Below, in pieces: positions 18,273 through 27,318 of a DNA stretch of 64,000 bases (the stretch's first letter is position 1; every line of letters begins with the position of its first letter). Position numbers and translations under genes: made by a program. Source of the DNA: Bacteroidales bacterium (GTDB lineage: Bacteria; Bacteroidota; Bacteroidia; Bacteroidales; Muribaculaceae); NCBI GenBank assembly GCA_029218425.1, contig JAQXRH010000030.1, positions 25,375-89,374 on the forward strand, in the 5' to 3' direction. The notes beneath the pieces were generated by a model. It was not told the DNA's origin and did not search any database. It saw only the letters and a list, made by a program, of their open reading frames with translations.

Positions 18273-19435
18273 ATATCGTAAAATCTTTTCGGCAACAATG
18301 TGGCGATATCGCACTCGGCAAGGCAGTCGGCTATCATCTCCGCCGTGTCATCGTGCTGATAGGGATTGGGGGTAAGACGTGCACGGGTTTTAGCTTCGGG
18401 GGTGAGAGCCATAGTGATAGCGGCATCTATAGCGTCGGCATCGTCGCCGCAATGTATCACTGCCTCCGATGCCGTGCGCCCCTGCTGCCGCATACCTATA
18501 TTCACTACCGGCACGCCCGCCGACGGCACTTCCACTACCCCGCTCGACGAATTACCAACCACGGCACTCACATAGTGCAGCGCCGAACGGTATCGCAAAG
18601 CGCCCAACGACGGCACTGCCAACACCTCAGCCCCGCGACGTGCCTGGTAGGCCTTTATCATCGCTATGATTTCGGCGCTATTGGGGTCGTTATTGGGATA
18701 TGTGATTATAACTTTGCAATCTTTATGCCGGTCGAGCGCTTCAAGCAGGGCGCCGAAGCGCAGAGCCGGTGACTCGGCATCGTTGGTGGCTGGATGGTAG
18801 GTCACCAACAGCGTCGTGCGGTCAATGTTGAAACCTATCGACGCCTCCAGCTCCTCACGGCGCATTATCGGCGCATGGAGCATGTTCCACACCCCTAAAG
18901 CCCCGGTGTTAAGCACTCTGTCGGGCTGTTCGCCCATTGCCACGAGCCGCCGCCGATGCTGCTCGGTAGTCGCAAAATGTATCGCCGACAGCTTGCTTAT
19001 CGCATGGCGAATGTTATCGTCAATGGCTCCCATCGTAATCTCGCCGCCCGAAATATGCGCTATAGGGATATGCAGCATTGTGGCGGCCGACGCCACGGCA
19101 AGCATCTCAAACCTGTCGCCCAATATCAGCAACAGGTCGGGGCGCAATCGTCCCAACGTACGCGACATGTCGGCAAGGTGCTCACCCATAGCAACTGCCG
19201 TGTCCACCTCGCTATCGGAGGCGTAGGCCATAGGCACGAGCGCCACCGGCTCAAAGCCGTCATCGCGTATTTCGTTGACCGTCATACCGCGGCTCTCGTC
19301 AAGATGCATATTGGTGGCGACGATGCTTACCCTCACATTTCCACAGCTTTGCAACGACTTAGCCACTGGCGACAATAGCCCCCAGTCGGCCCGCGTCGAC
19401 GTCACTATAACAATATCTCTAACATTCCCATTCAT
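18269..19435 (-). CDS. Hydrolysing UDP/GDP-sugar 2-epimerase (NeuC/LegG-like)
   Basis: A 388-residue GT-B-fold epimerase starting MNGNVRDIVIVTSTRADWGLLSP; the TSTRADWGLL motif is typical of NeuC/LegG, which release ManNAc or 2,4-diacetamido-mannose from a nucleotide sugar. Further conserved parts are LGDRFEMLAVASAATM, HISGGEITMGAIDDNIRHAISKLS and the C-terminal VGNSSSGVVEVPS. An in-frame extension to 19681 is not family-like and lies upstream of the promoter, so it is rejected. First gene of the five-gene minus-strand set ending with pgeF. Confidence 0.87.
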   Translation of the reverse strand: MNGNVRDIVIVTSTRADWGLLSPVAKSLQSCGNVRVSIVATNMHLDESRGMTVNEIRDDGFEPVALVPMAYASDSEVDTAVAMGEHLADMSRTLGRLRPDLLLILGDRFEMLAVASAATMLHIPIAHISGGEITMGAIDDNIRHAISKLSAIHFATTEQHRRRLVAMGEQPDRVLNTGALGVWNMLHAPIMRREELEASIGFNIDRTTLLVTYHPATNDAESPALRFGALLEALDRHKDCKVIITYPNNDPNSAEIIAMIKAYQARRGAEVLAVPSLGALRYRSALHYVSAVVGNSSSGVVEVPSAGVPVVNIGMRQQGRTASEAVIHCGDDADAIDAAITMALTPEAKTRARLTPNPYQHDDTAEMIADCLAECDIATLLPKRFYDI

Positions 19436-19455
19436 GACATTTTGCTTTTCTCCCA

Positions 19456-19485
19456 CAAAATTAGCACATTTTCTCGACAATGCAA
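19456..19485 (-). promoter_or_regulatory. Promoter of the nonulosonate-obg-pgeF operon
   Basis: Minus strand has TTG (19485-19483), 19 bases, TAATTTTG (19463-19456), with the 2-epimerase ATG 20 bp further. This supports the chosen start at 19435. Confidence 0.7.
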
Positions 19486-19713
19486 TAACCACACCACCCC
19501 GCCGAGAGCTCGCCGCCACAGTTTGCCACCAGCTTGCGCCACCCATCCCGACTGCCGCCGCCACCCACCGGCGCAGCTTGCTGCCCCGCCGACAGATCTC
19601 CGACGGCCGGCCACGTCGGAGCGATATACGCATTGGCTTCCACCTGCTTGCATCCGATTTTGCTTCGGATTTGCATTTCATTTGGCTTGCCCACCGAAAT
19701 TGTGAAGATTTTC

Positions 19714-19744
19714 TTGCTCAAATTATCATAATTTATTACTTTTG
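19714..19744 (+). promoter_or_regulatory. Promoter of cstA
   Basis: TTG (19714-19716), 20 bases, TACTTTTG (19737-19744), 29 bp before the cstA ATG. Confidence 0.65.
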
Positions 19745-19773
19745 GCAACGCAAAAACAATCTTTCTTTTATCA

Positions 19774-21225
19774 ATGACTTTATTCTTAATTGCTTTGGCG
19801 ATACTTGTTGGAGGCTACTTCATCTACGGTTTCGTGGTAGAACGTATCTTCGGCATTGATGCCAAACGTCTTACGCCATGCGTAGACCACCCCGACGGGG
19901 TTGACTATGTGCCACTACCCACTTGGAAAGTATTCCTTATACAATTTCTCAACATTGCCGGCATAGGCCCGATATTTGGAGCCATAATGGGAGTGATGTA
20001 CGGCCCGGCGGCATTCCTGTGGATTTCATTAGGCACCATCTTCGGCGGAGCTGTCCACGACTTCATTTCCGCAATGATATCGCTCCGCAACAACGGCAAA
20101 TCGCTGCCACAGATTGTAGGCATGGAGCTCGGGCGGCGCATCCAATCGGTAATGGGCCTGTTCACCGTCTTTCTCCTTATCATGGTGGTTGCTGTCTTTG
20201 TCACCACTCCCGCCGGGTTGCTCGCATCGCTCACCCCCGACCATCTTTCGGTCACCTTCTGGACCGTGGTGATATTTGCCTACTATATTCTCGCCACGCT
20301 ACTTCCTATTGACAAACTCATAGGCCGCATCTACCCGATATTCGGGTTGGCGCTCCTGGTCATGGCTGCCGGCATCATGGGCTACCTGCTATTCAGCGGC
20401 ATAGAGATACCCGCCTACATCAGCGAAGGCTTTGCCAACCGCAAGGCCGACCCGTCGAATGCGCCATTGTTCCCGATGATGTTTGTATCGATAGCTTGTG
20501 GCGCCATCTCCGGATTCCATGCCACGCAGTCGCCGATGATGGCACGATGCCTTAAAAACGAGAAGATGGCACGCCCGGTGTTCTACGGGGCGATGGTGGC
20601 TGAAGGTATTGTAGCACTGGTGTGGGCGGCCGCCGCTATCGCTTTCTGCGGCTCCTACCAAGCCATTGCCGATTTCGTCGCGACGCACACCGGCGGCACC
20701 GGCGACCTCGTCAAGGCCATATGCGACAATTGGCTCGGATTGGCCGGCGGTCTTTTAGCCATTCTCGGCGTAATCGCCGCACCTATCACCACGGGCGACA
20801 CTGCTATGCGTTCGGCTCGCCTGATTATTGCCGACACTTTCTCCATCAAGCAGGACACCATAGTGCGCCGACTGATTGTCTCTCTCCCCATCATCGTTGT
20901 GTCATTCTTGCTCATGCAAATCGACTTCACAGTGCTGTGGCGCTACTTTGCATGGAGCAACCAGACGCTCTCGGTGTTCACCCTTTGGGCTGTAACGGTC
21001 TACCTCGCTCGTTATCGCAAATTCTATATCGTGACCCTCATCCCGGCGCTATTCATGACAATGGTATGCCTGAGCTACATCCTCTTTGCCCCGTTGGGCG
21101 TGCCCACAAAAGGCATCGGATTGCCTATCGACACCGCCATCATTATAGCAGGCATTGTCACAATCTCGTTCCTTGCCATCTTCGCACGCTGGCTAAGCCG
21201 ACGTAAAGACACAATCGAGAAATAA
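19774..21225 (+). CDS. cstA: Carbon starvation protein CstA family peptide/pyruvate transporter
   Basis: A 483-residue polytopic membrane protein with some 13 hydrophobic segments. The family signature GGAVHDFISAMISLRNNGKSLP and GFHATQSPMMARCLKNE are clear. It is the short CstA type (about 480 residues) usual in Bacteroidales and other anaerobes, compared with about 700 in E. coli. Family members import peptides or pyruvate during carbon limitation. It has its own promoter in the divergent region and stands 37 bp before the next plus-strand gene. Confidence 0.88.
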   Translation: MTLFLIALAILVGGYFIYGFVVERIFGIDAKRLTPCVDHPDGVDYVPLPTWKVFLIQFLNIAGIGPIFGAIMGVMYGPAAFLWISLGTIFGGAVHDFISAMISLRNNGKSLPQIVGMELGRRIQSVMGLFTVFLLIMVVAVFVTTPAGLLASLTPDHLSVTFWTVVIFAYYILATLLPIDKLIGRIYPIFGLALLVMAAGIMGYLLFSGIEIPAYISEGFANRKADPSNAPLFPMMFVSIACGAISGFHATQSPMMARCLKNEKMARPVFYGAMVAEGIVALVWAAAAIAFCGSYQAIADFVATHTGGTGDLVKAICDNWLGLAGGLLAILGVIAAPITTGDTAMRSARLIIADTFSIKQDTIVRRLIVSLPIIVVSFLLMQIDFTVLWRYFAWSNQTLSVFTLWAVTVYLARYRKFYIVTLIPALFMTMVCLSYILFAPLGVPTKGIGLPIDTAIIIAGIVTISFLAIFARWLSRRKDTIEK

Positions 21226-21262
21226 CCCATAATAAAATTATCAACCTTTTATACCACATAGT

Positions 21263-22438
21263 ATGAATCAACAACCTCCCACAATTAGCAACAAACTGAC
21301 AGGGGCCGCATTAGGCGCCACCCTCGCCATGTTGCCGTTAGCTTTTTTATCGTTGCTCAATGCCTTAGGAGTAATCAAATATCTTGGTGACGACCTCGGC
21401 ATTGTTATGGTCATCCTACAATTTGTCGGATGCATAATTTGGGCAATATGCTTAGGAAGCTGTATCGCCCCATCCAAACGTTTGTCAATACCTACCTCCG
21501 GCTTCACAGCCGCTGTCATCGGTATTATTATTGGTGGATTGCTACAAGTATTAATATTTTTTGTCGAGGATTTACAGGAGATGTTTCTCGAAGCAATTTA
21601 TTCCAATGGCGATGGAATCGTCGGATTTGTAATCTTTCTGCTCCTCACTTGTATTGTCAACCTACCTATTGCATTCGGATTGGTATCCATCGGGAAACAC
21701 CTGCCGTCGCTGAAGAAAGCTAAAATTATGTATTTCCAATTAGCGGGATTTCCCCTCATAATACTCGTTTTTGCTTTAATCATATTAAAGAATAGTTACA
21801 GCTATCATGCATTTAATACATTTGCTATTATAATTACAGCACTTCTTTTCCTCTTTTGCGCAATTGCTATCAGCGGATGGTGGGGCGCAGCAAGCAATGC
21901 ACGCAAGATTGAAAGCGAATTTCAAAATGACGACGAACCGGCTTTGCAGCCCACCTACGTGGAGCAACCTACATCAATGCCTACCCCACCGCCGATGCCA
22001 GCAACACCGGCCCAGCAGAACTTTGCCCCTCGCACCGCCTCTATGGTGACCGACGATCAAAAGAAGTTGCTCATGGGGATGAACAACGATGAACTCGTCA
22101 AAATAGTCAACAACCCCAGCCTTTATGCCAATCCCGCATTTGTAGAAGAAGCGCGCCGCATGCTCTCCAAACGCCAAGGATGGGAACTCATCAAAGACTA
22201 TAGCGACGAACAGCTCCTCGACATTGTGCACAACAACGTGCAACAATTCTCCAACGATGTGCTCGATGCCGCTTCTATGGAACTGCTCTCCCGTCAGAAC
22301 CCCACCTTCTACAACGAAGTAGCATCAATGACTACCCAAGAGCTTCAAGGCGTCGTATCAAATGCCGCCAACTACTACGACGGCTACATCCAACTCGCAT
22401 ATCAGATACTACAGCAACGGCTCAACCCCAAGGCTTAA
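21263..22438 (+). CDS. Membrane protein with three C-terminal helical repeats
   Basis: 391 residues, family not recognised. The first about 215 residues hold around five membrane helices, followed by a Pro/Thr-rich linker (PTYVEQPTSMPTPPPMPATPA). Residues about 270-391 contain three copies of a roughly 40-residue unit that I can align by eye: MNNDELVKIVNNPSLY...ARRMLSKR, YSDEQLLDIVHNNVQQF...SMELLSRQ and MTTQELQGVVSNAANYY...AYQILQQR. Each has an acidic-Leu helix, a V-x-N turn and a second helix. The layout suggests a membrane anchor displaying a cytoplasmic binding module. It may be co-transcribed with cstA (37 bp gap). Confidence 0.7.
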   Translation: MNQQPPTISNKLTGAALGATLAMLPLAFLSLLNALGVIKYLGDDLGIVMVILQFVGCIIWAICLGSCIAPSKRLSIPTSGFTAAVIGIIIGGLLQVLIFFVEDLQEMFLEAIYSNGDGIVGFVIFLLLTCIVNLPIAFGLVSIGKHLPSLKKAKIMYFQLAGFPLIILVFALIILKNSYSYHAFNTFAIIITALLFLFCAIAISGWWGAASNARKIESEFQNDDEPALQPTYVEQPTSMPTPPPMPATPAQQNFAPRTASMVTDDQKKLLMGMNNDELVKIVNNPSLYANPAFVEEARRMLSKRQGWELIKDYSDEQLLDIVHNNVQQFSNDVLDAASMELLSRQNPTFYNEVASMTTQELQGVVSNAANYYDGYIQLAYQILQQRLNPKA

Positions 22439-22548
22439 CCCTTGGGGCCGGCGTCGGGAGGCAATCAGCCTCCCGACGTATTTTACAGTTTTTTTCACCT
22501 GCTGCGTTAAAAAATTGCTAAAAAATCGCCAAAATTAAGCAAAAGCTA

Positions 22549-22578
22549 TTGCAGAATAAAAAAAACTTTGTACCTTTG
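22549..22578 (+). promoter_or_regulatory. Promoter of tRNA-His
   Basis: TTG (22549-22551), 19 bases, TACCTTTG (22571-22578). Confidence 0.75.
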
Positions 22579-22642
22579 CAGCGTTGAAATCAGAAACGCC
22601 CTACTTTTTAAAAGGCAATTTTGAAATTGACATACACCAGAT

Positions 22643-22717
<75 letters not shown>

Positions 22718-22733
22718 CAAAAAAAATTTCATA

Positions 22734-22761
22734 AGCTGTCTAACTTTTTAGGCAGCTTTTT
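22734..22761 (+). terminator. Terminator of tRNA-His
   Basis: AGCTGTCTAA pairs with TTAGGCAGCT (one G-U), 4-base loop, then TTTT. Confidence 0.85.
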
Positions 22762-22793
22762 GTTTAAAATACACCCCCTCAATCCTCAATATC

Positions 22794-23381
22794 ATGCTTC
22801 AGTTTATAACCTCAAAATCCGACAATTACGACATAGCACAACAAGCACGGATGGCCATAGATGGCGGTTGCCTCTGGATACAAGTATCCAATTCCTTGCC
22901 CGAAGGAACCACACAGAAGCAAGCTCTGCAAGATATAAAGCAGCTATGCGAAGACAGCGAGGTATTTCTCATCGTCGACTCCGATGTCAATCTCGCCAAA
23001 GAGATGCAGATACATGGCGTGCACCTCAAGACGGGCGACATGAAGCCGGGGCAAGCGCGCGAGGAGCTTGGCGCAGAAGCCATCATAGGCGTCGACGTCG
23101 ACACCGCCGCCGACATCCTATCGCTCAAAGGCCGCGACATGGACTACGTGGTCATCGATTTCGACGACAAGCACGATGTCGAAGCCATTGCCAAGATAGT
23201 CGACGAAGTGAGGCGCGATGGGTTTGACATTAACATTGTCGTAAGAGGCGATATCGACATGCCCGTCATGTACCAACTCAAATCGGTGGGCGTAAACGGC
23301 TTCGCCATGTCTAACAAGATACTTGACTCCGCCGACCCCGTAGAAGCCACCGCCGGCATCCTCAACGCATTGGGCCAATAG
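22794..23381 (+). CDS. ThiE/TenI-like TIM-barrel protein
   Basis: A 195-residue protein with the order of elements of thiamine-phosphate synthase: GCLWIQVSN where ThiE has its substrate-binding QLR strand, LIVDSDVNLAKEMQIHGVHL (ThiE: INDR..LA..GADGVHLG), AIIGVDVDTAADI and the C-terminal VGVNGFAMSNKIL. Several substrate residues differ: the NDR triplet is DSD, and the GPIFPTxTK-like loop is replaced by IDFDDKHD. It may be a diverged ThiE/TenI with another role. It follows tRNA-His, and an M16-like peptidase starts 88 bp downstream. No other thi genes or TPP riboswitch are near. Confidence 0.6.
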   Translation: MLQFITSKSDNYDIAQQARMAIDGGCLWIQVSNSLPEGTTQKQALQDIKQLCEDSEVFLIVDSDVNLAKEMQIHGVHLKTGDMKPGQAREELGAEAIIGVDVDTAADILSLKGRDMDYVVIDFDDKHDVEAIAKIVDEVRRDGFDINIVVRGDIDMPVMYQLKSVGVNGFAMSNKILDSADPVEATAGILNALGQ

Positions 23382-23469
23382 CACACGACACTGCGCCACA
23401 TGCATGGCGATCCTCATAGCACCCACCGAGGCGCATAATCTAATCCGATAAATTATCTCCGACATTAAG

Positions 23470-24771
23470 ATGGCAACCGAACCCGACCGCACCGTCCAGC
23501 CGCCCATAAGCGGATTTTCCCACCTTGAAATACCCAATCCGACGTTGACCATACTGCCCAACGGCATCGAAGTGTATGCCATCGACGCCGGTGACCAGCC
23601 CATCAACCGCATTACGTTGAGCTACGGCTCCGGGCTTATGGAAGCCGCCAACCCCGATGCGCTCAAGCTTGCCACTCAGCTGCTTAGAGAAGGTACTGCA
23701 TCCTATTCAGGCAACGACATATCGCAGACATTAGACTACCATGGCGCATGGCTCAAGAGCGACGCCCTTACACACAACACCACCGTAAGCCTATGGTCGC
23801 TCAATAAATCCACCACCCTGCTCCTTCCGCTACTCAGGGAGATACTCCAACAACCGACATTCCCCGAAAAGGAGTTTGCCACCCTGCGCGACAAACATAA
23901 AGCACGCTACATGCTATCGCTGAAAAACGTGACCTACGTAGCCTCGCAAATCGACAAGGAGCTGACCTTCGGAGCCGGGCATCCGATGTGCCGGGTGCTC
24001 AACGAACACGAAATCGACGCCATCACCACCAACGATGTGCGCCAGGCCTACAATGCCGCCTTTCGCAATCCTCCGAAACTGTTTGTAGCCGGCGAAATAG
24101 GCGGGCTACTGCCTGAGATAGAGCAATTTTTCAGCGACCTCAAATTTAGCAGCGCCACTACCCCGGCCATTAAGATAATGCCCATGGAACCGTCGCCGGC
24201 AGGCACAGTGACCACCGCCGACGTCGACACCGAGCACCAGGCAGCCATCGTCATGTCACTGCCCACCATAGACCGCAGCCATCCCGACTACATAGCGCTG
24301 CGGCTCGCCGTAATGGCACTCGGCGGATACTTCGGCAGCCGATTGATGTCGAACATACGCGAGGACAAGGGCTACACCTACGGCATCGAAGCCAACCTCT
24401 ACGGCTACCGCGAAGGGGGACTGATATCCATAGCCACCAACACCGCTCCGCAATATGTCGAAGCCGTGATAGCCGAAGTGAAGCACGAGATGCTACGCCT
24501 TTGCGACGAGCCGATGCCCGCCGACGAGCTTGCCGTAGTCAAAAACAATGCCATGACATCGCTTGCCGCAACCCTCGACACACCATTCTCCATAATGGAC
24601 CATCACATATCACATTTCCACACAGGCACCCCGGCTAACTACTTCGACCAACAAGTTAAAGCTATTAACAGCCTTACAGTGAACGAAATACAGCGGCTCG
24701 CTCGCCAATATTTCCGTTGCGATGAGATATTGACATCAATCGCACGCCCCGCAGCACAGTCAACCGATTGA
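23470..24771 (+). CDS. M16 family peptidase-like protein without the zinc motif
   Basis: A 433-residue protein with the two-domain M16 (pitrilysin/processing peptidase) fold. The N-terminal domain begins NPTLTILPNGIEVYAID, and the C-terminal domain has the substrate-binding region SRLMSNIREDKGYTYGIEANLYGYREGGLISI. At the position of the catalytic HxxEH the protein has TQLLREG, so it cannot bind zinc in the usual way. No signal peptide. In known M16 pairs, such subunits work with a catalytic partner, but no second M16 gene is next to it. Confidence 0.8.
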   Translation: MATEPDRTVQPPISGFSHLEIPNPTLTILPNGIEVYAIDAGDQPINRITLSYGSGLMEAANPDALKLATQLLREGTASYSGNDISQTLDYHGAWLKSDALTHNTTVSLWSLNKSTTLLLPLLREILQQPTFPEKEFATLRDKHKARYMLSLKNVTYVASQIDKELTFGAGHPMCRVLNEHEIDAITTNDVRQAYNAAFRNPPKLFVAGEIGGLLPEIEQFFSDLKFSSATTPAIKIMPMEPSPAGTVTTADVDTEHQAAIVMSLPTIDRSHPDYIALRLAVMALGGYFGSRLMSNIREDKGYTYGIEANLYGYREGGLISIATNTAPQYVEAVIAEVKHEMLRLCDEPMPADELAVVKNNAMTSLAATLDTPFSIMDHHISHFHTGTPANYFDQQVKAINSLTVNEIQRLARQYFRCDEILTSIARPAAQSTD

Positions 24772-24858
24772 ACGACTGCTCGATAAAAAAATATTAAATA
24801 TCTACGGATTAATGTTAAAAAAAGCGAGCAATCTGTATTCTTTTTTCTATTTTATTTG

Positions 24859-24866
24859 TAACTTTG
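24859..24866 (+). promoter_or_regulatory. Candidate -7 element for the PPi-PFK gene
   Basis: TAACTTTG 49 bp before the ATG; no clear -33 TTTG. Confidence 0.55.
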
Positions 24867-24914
24867 TGGAAAGTTTCCAACGTAAAATATTTCTAATCTA
24901 TCAATAAACAAAAC

Positions 24915-26576
24915 ATGGAAAAAAGTGCTCTGCAAAAAGCTCGCGCAACATATCAGCCCAAGTTGCCGATAGTATTGACCGGAGCGGTCAAAGCAGTAGA
25001 AGGTCAGCCGACCAATTCAGTAGCCGACCAAGAGGAAATCAAAAAACTTTTCCCCAACACCTACGGGCTTCCCGAGCTCAAATTCGAGAAGGATCCGGCC
25101 CCCGCAGCCCGCAAGCCCATCAATGTCGGTGTCATCCTTTCCGGCGGTCAAGCGCCCGGTGGACACAACGTCATCTCAGGATTGTTCGACGGCATAAAGA
25201 AGATCAACAAAGAGAGCCGCCTCTACGGATTCCTCATGGGTCCCGGCGGATTGGTTGACCACAATTATATAGAGCTAACTTCCAATATCATAAACGAATA
25301 CCGCAACACCGGCGGTTTCGACATCATCGGTTCGGGCCGCACCAAGCTCGAGAAGAAAGAGCAATTTGACAAAGGCTTGGAGATACTCCGCGAGCTCAAC
25401 ATCAGCGCTCTCGTAATCATCGGCGGCGACGACTCTAACACCAATGCCGCAATCCTCGCCGAATATTACAAATCGATTGGAGCCGGCGTGCAGGTGATAG
25501 GTTGCCCCAAGACCATCGATGGCGACCTTAAGAACGATGTCATCGAGACCTCGTTCGGTTTCGACACTGCCACCAAAGTCTACTCCGAAGTAATCGGCAA
25601 CATACAGCGCGACTGCAACTCTGCCAAGAAATATTGGCACTTCATTAAGTTGATGGGCCGTTCGGCATCGCACATCGCCCTTGAATGTGCGCTCCAGACT
25701 CAGCCCAACGTATGTATCATCTCCGAAGAGGTAGAAGCCAAGAACATGTCGCTCGACGATGTAGTCAACTACATAGCCGGCATCGTGGCCGAACGTGCCG
25801 CACGTGGCAACAACTTCGGTACAGTGCTCATCCCCGAAGGCCTTATCGAGTTCATCCCCGCAGTGAAGAAACTTATTGCCGAGCTCAACGACCTTTTGGC
25901 TAAGAACGCAGCCGAATTTGCCGCTGTCGACGCAGCCGACCAGCGCCAGTATATCATCGACCATCTTTCAGCCGACAATGCCGCCATCTACGCATCCCTG
26001 CCCTTGGGCGTGGCACGTCAGCTTTCACTCGACCGCGACCCCCACGGCAACGTACAGGTATCGCTCATCGAAACCGAAAAACTGCTCAGCGAAATGGTAG
26101 GCAAACGTCTTGCACAGATGGCCGAAGAGGGCAAATACGTAGGTAAATTCTCCGCCCTTCACCACTTCTTCGGTTACGAAGGACGTTGCGCCGACCCGTC
26201 GAACTTCGACGCCGACTACTGCTACGCACTCGGTTTCAACGCGTCTTGCCTTATCAACGCTGGTGTGACAGGCTACATTTCATCGGTACGCAAGCTCACC
26301 AAACCGGCAGTACAATGGATACCCGGCGGCATACCTATCACTATGATGATGAATATGGAACGTCGCCACGGCGCCATGAAACCCGTTATCCAAAAGGCAC
26401 TTGTACGTCTCGACGACGCACCTTTCCAGAAATTCGCATCCAAGCGCAATGATTGGGCTTACAACACCGACTACATCTACCCCGGTCCTATCCAATACTT
26501 CGGCCCGGCAGAGGTGTGCGACCAGCCTACCCTCACGCTTAAATACGAGCACCAGGGTTACAAGGACCGTCACTAA
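24915..26576 (+). CDS. Diphosphate--fructose-6-phosphate 1-phosphotransferase, long form
   Basis: A 553-residue phosphofructokinase of the long PPi-dependent clade (plant/spirochete/Bacteroides type). The nucleotide-loop region reads [13 protein letters not shown] (near 170), with Asp replacing the Gly that makes room for ATP, and PKTIDGDL (near 198) replaces the PKTIDND of ATP enzymes; both changes are known markers of PPi use. It catalyses reversible phosphorylation of fructose-6-phosphate in glycolysis, saving ATP under anaerobic conditions. Single gene with its own promoter and terminator. Confidence 0.93.
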   Translation: MEKSALQKARATYQPKLPIVLTGAVKAVEGQPTNSVADQEEIKKLFPNTYGLPELKFEKDPAPAARKPINVGVILSGGQAPGGHNVISGLFDGIKKINKESRLYGFLMGPGGLVDHNYIELTSNIINEYRNTGGFDIIGSGRTKLEKKEQFDKGLEILRELNISALVIIGGDDSNTNAAILAEYYKSIGAGVQVIGCPKTIDGDLKNDVIETSFGFDTATKVYSEVIGNIQRDCNSAKKYWHFIKLMGRSASHIALECALQTQPNVCIISEEVEAKNMSLDDVVNYIAGIVAERAARGNNFGTVLIPEGLIEFIPAVKKLIAELNDLLAKNAAEFAAVDAADQRQYIIDHLSADNAAIYASLPLGVARQLSLDRDPHGNVQVSLIETEKLLSEMVGKRLAQMAEEGKYVGKFSALHHFFGYEGRCADPSNFDADYCYALGFNASCLINAGVTGYISSVRKLTKPAVQWIPGGIPITMMMNMERRHGAMKPVIQKALVRLDDAPFQKFASKRNDWAYNTDYIYPGPIQYFGPAEVCDQPTLTLKYEHQGYKDRH

Positions 26577-26618
26577 TGACCAACGCATGATTATTGCCGG
26601 GTAAAAAAACGCCAACAG

Positions 26619-26704
26619 CTTGCTTGGCAAAGCAAATCGCCGAGTGTGGCGAAGCAAATATCTTGCTTGGTGAAACCGACAGCCGACTATGGCGAAGCAA
26701 ATCC
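26619..26704. repeat. 43-bp tandem duplication downstream of PPi-PFK
   Basis: Two copies (26619-26661 and 26662-26704), each starting CTTGCTTGG and ending GGCGAAGCAAAT plus two bases, with a diverged middle. It lies between the PPi-PFK stop and the terminator. Confidence 0.75.
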
Positions 26705-26744
26705 GGCATATAATCCAAAGATAAAACCCGAATCACAGCTTGCA

Positions 26745-26793
26745 AAGACCTGCCACGGGGGAGCAATATCGCTCTCGGCAGGTCTTACTTTTT
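26745..26793 (+). terminator. Terminator after PPi-PFK
   Basis: AAGACCTGCC pairs with GGCAGGTCTT around a loop that itself holds GAGC/GCTC, followed by ACTTTTT. Confidence 0.85.
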
Positions 26794-26829
26794 GTAGCCC
26801 TCAGCATTAATCATCAACAGATTTTTACT

Positions 26830-27318
26830 ATGAAATCAAGAGTAAATCTAAGCAGTTATTGCAAGATTCTTACCGGCATTATCTTTGTGACATTCACAGT
26901 GATATGTGTCACATCGTACTCGGAGAAAGCGTTATTTTACTGCATGGTGGGCATATTGGCCGTCATCGTGACAACAGGCTTGCTATATGCCCCAAGGTCG
27001 ATAACGGCCGACGATAACGGGATAAAGGTATCGAGCTGTTTGAGAAGCCATGGCATCGCCATTGAGGAGATAGCAAGCGTGGAGCTATACCAGCCGACAA
27101 TGGGGGCCATACGCGTGTGGGCATCGGGCGGATTTATGGGCTATTGGGGCATATTCCGCGAAAGGGACACCGGCAAATACACGGCATATTATGGCAAGTC
27201 GTCGGACTGCTTCATGGTAATCCTTACCACCGGAAAGAAATATGTACTCGGATGCGAAGATCCGCAGGCCATGGTCGACTACATTAAAGCCAATCTCCGG
27301 CCGACGGCGGCTGTTTAA
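26830..27318 (+). CDS. Small membrane protein with PH-like domain
   Basis: 162 residues, ATG at 26830 (an upstream in-frame extension overlaps the terminator and is rejected). Two hydrophobic segments (about 12-55) are followed by a region SITADDNGIKVSSCLRSHGIAIEEIASVEL...GKYTAYYGKSSDCFMVILTTGKKYVLGCEDPQAMVDYIKANL, the pattern of bacterial PH-like domains (beta-sandwich ending in a helix). Similar small proteins are annotated as PH domain-containing. Function unknown. Its stop overlaps the stop of the convergent MFS gene. Confidence 0.65.
   Translation: MKSRVNLSSYCKILTGIIFVTFTVICVTSYSEKALFYCMVGILAVIVTTGLLYAPRSITADDNGIKVSSCLRSHGIAIEEIASVELYQPTMGAIRVWASGGFMGYWGIFRERDTGKYTAYYGKSSDCFMVILTTGKKYVLGCEDPQAMVDYIKANLRPTAAV

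Larger units (their letters stand above)
19436..19773. other. Divergent intergenic region, unusually GC-rich
   Basis: 338 bp between the 2-epimerase and cstA. It holds a promoter at each end. The middle (about 19495-19640) is rich in GCC/CCG words and reads open in several frames without family-like protein, and an ATCCGA/TCGGAT hairpin follows at about 19649-19668. I recognise no gene or RNA family here. Confidence 0.6.

Noticed and set aside
19436..19681. 82-residue N-terminal extension of the 2-epimerase
   Set aside because: The family start MNGNVRDIVIVTSTRADWG is at 19435 and a good promoter lies between; the extension is Arg/Ser/Trp-rich noise.
22721..22793. TPP riboswitch before the ThiE-like gene
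   Set aside because: Only the tRNA-His terminator is present; the conserved thi-box CTGAGA is missing.
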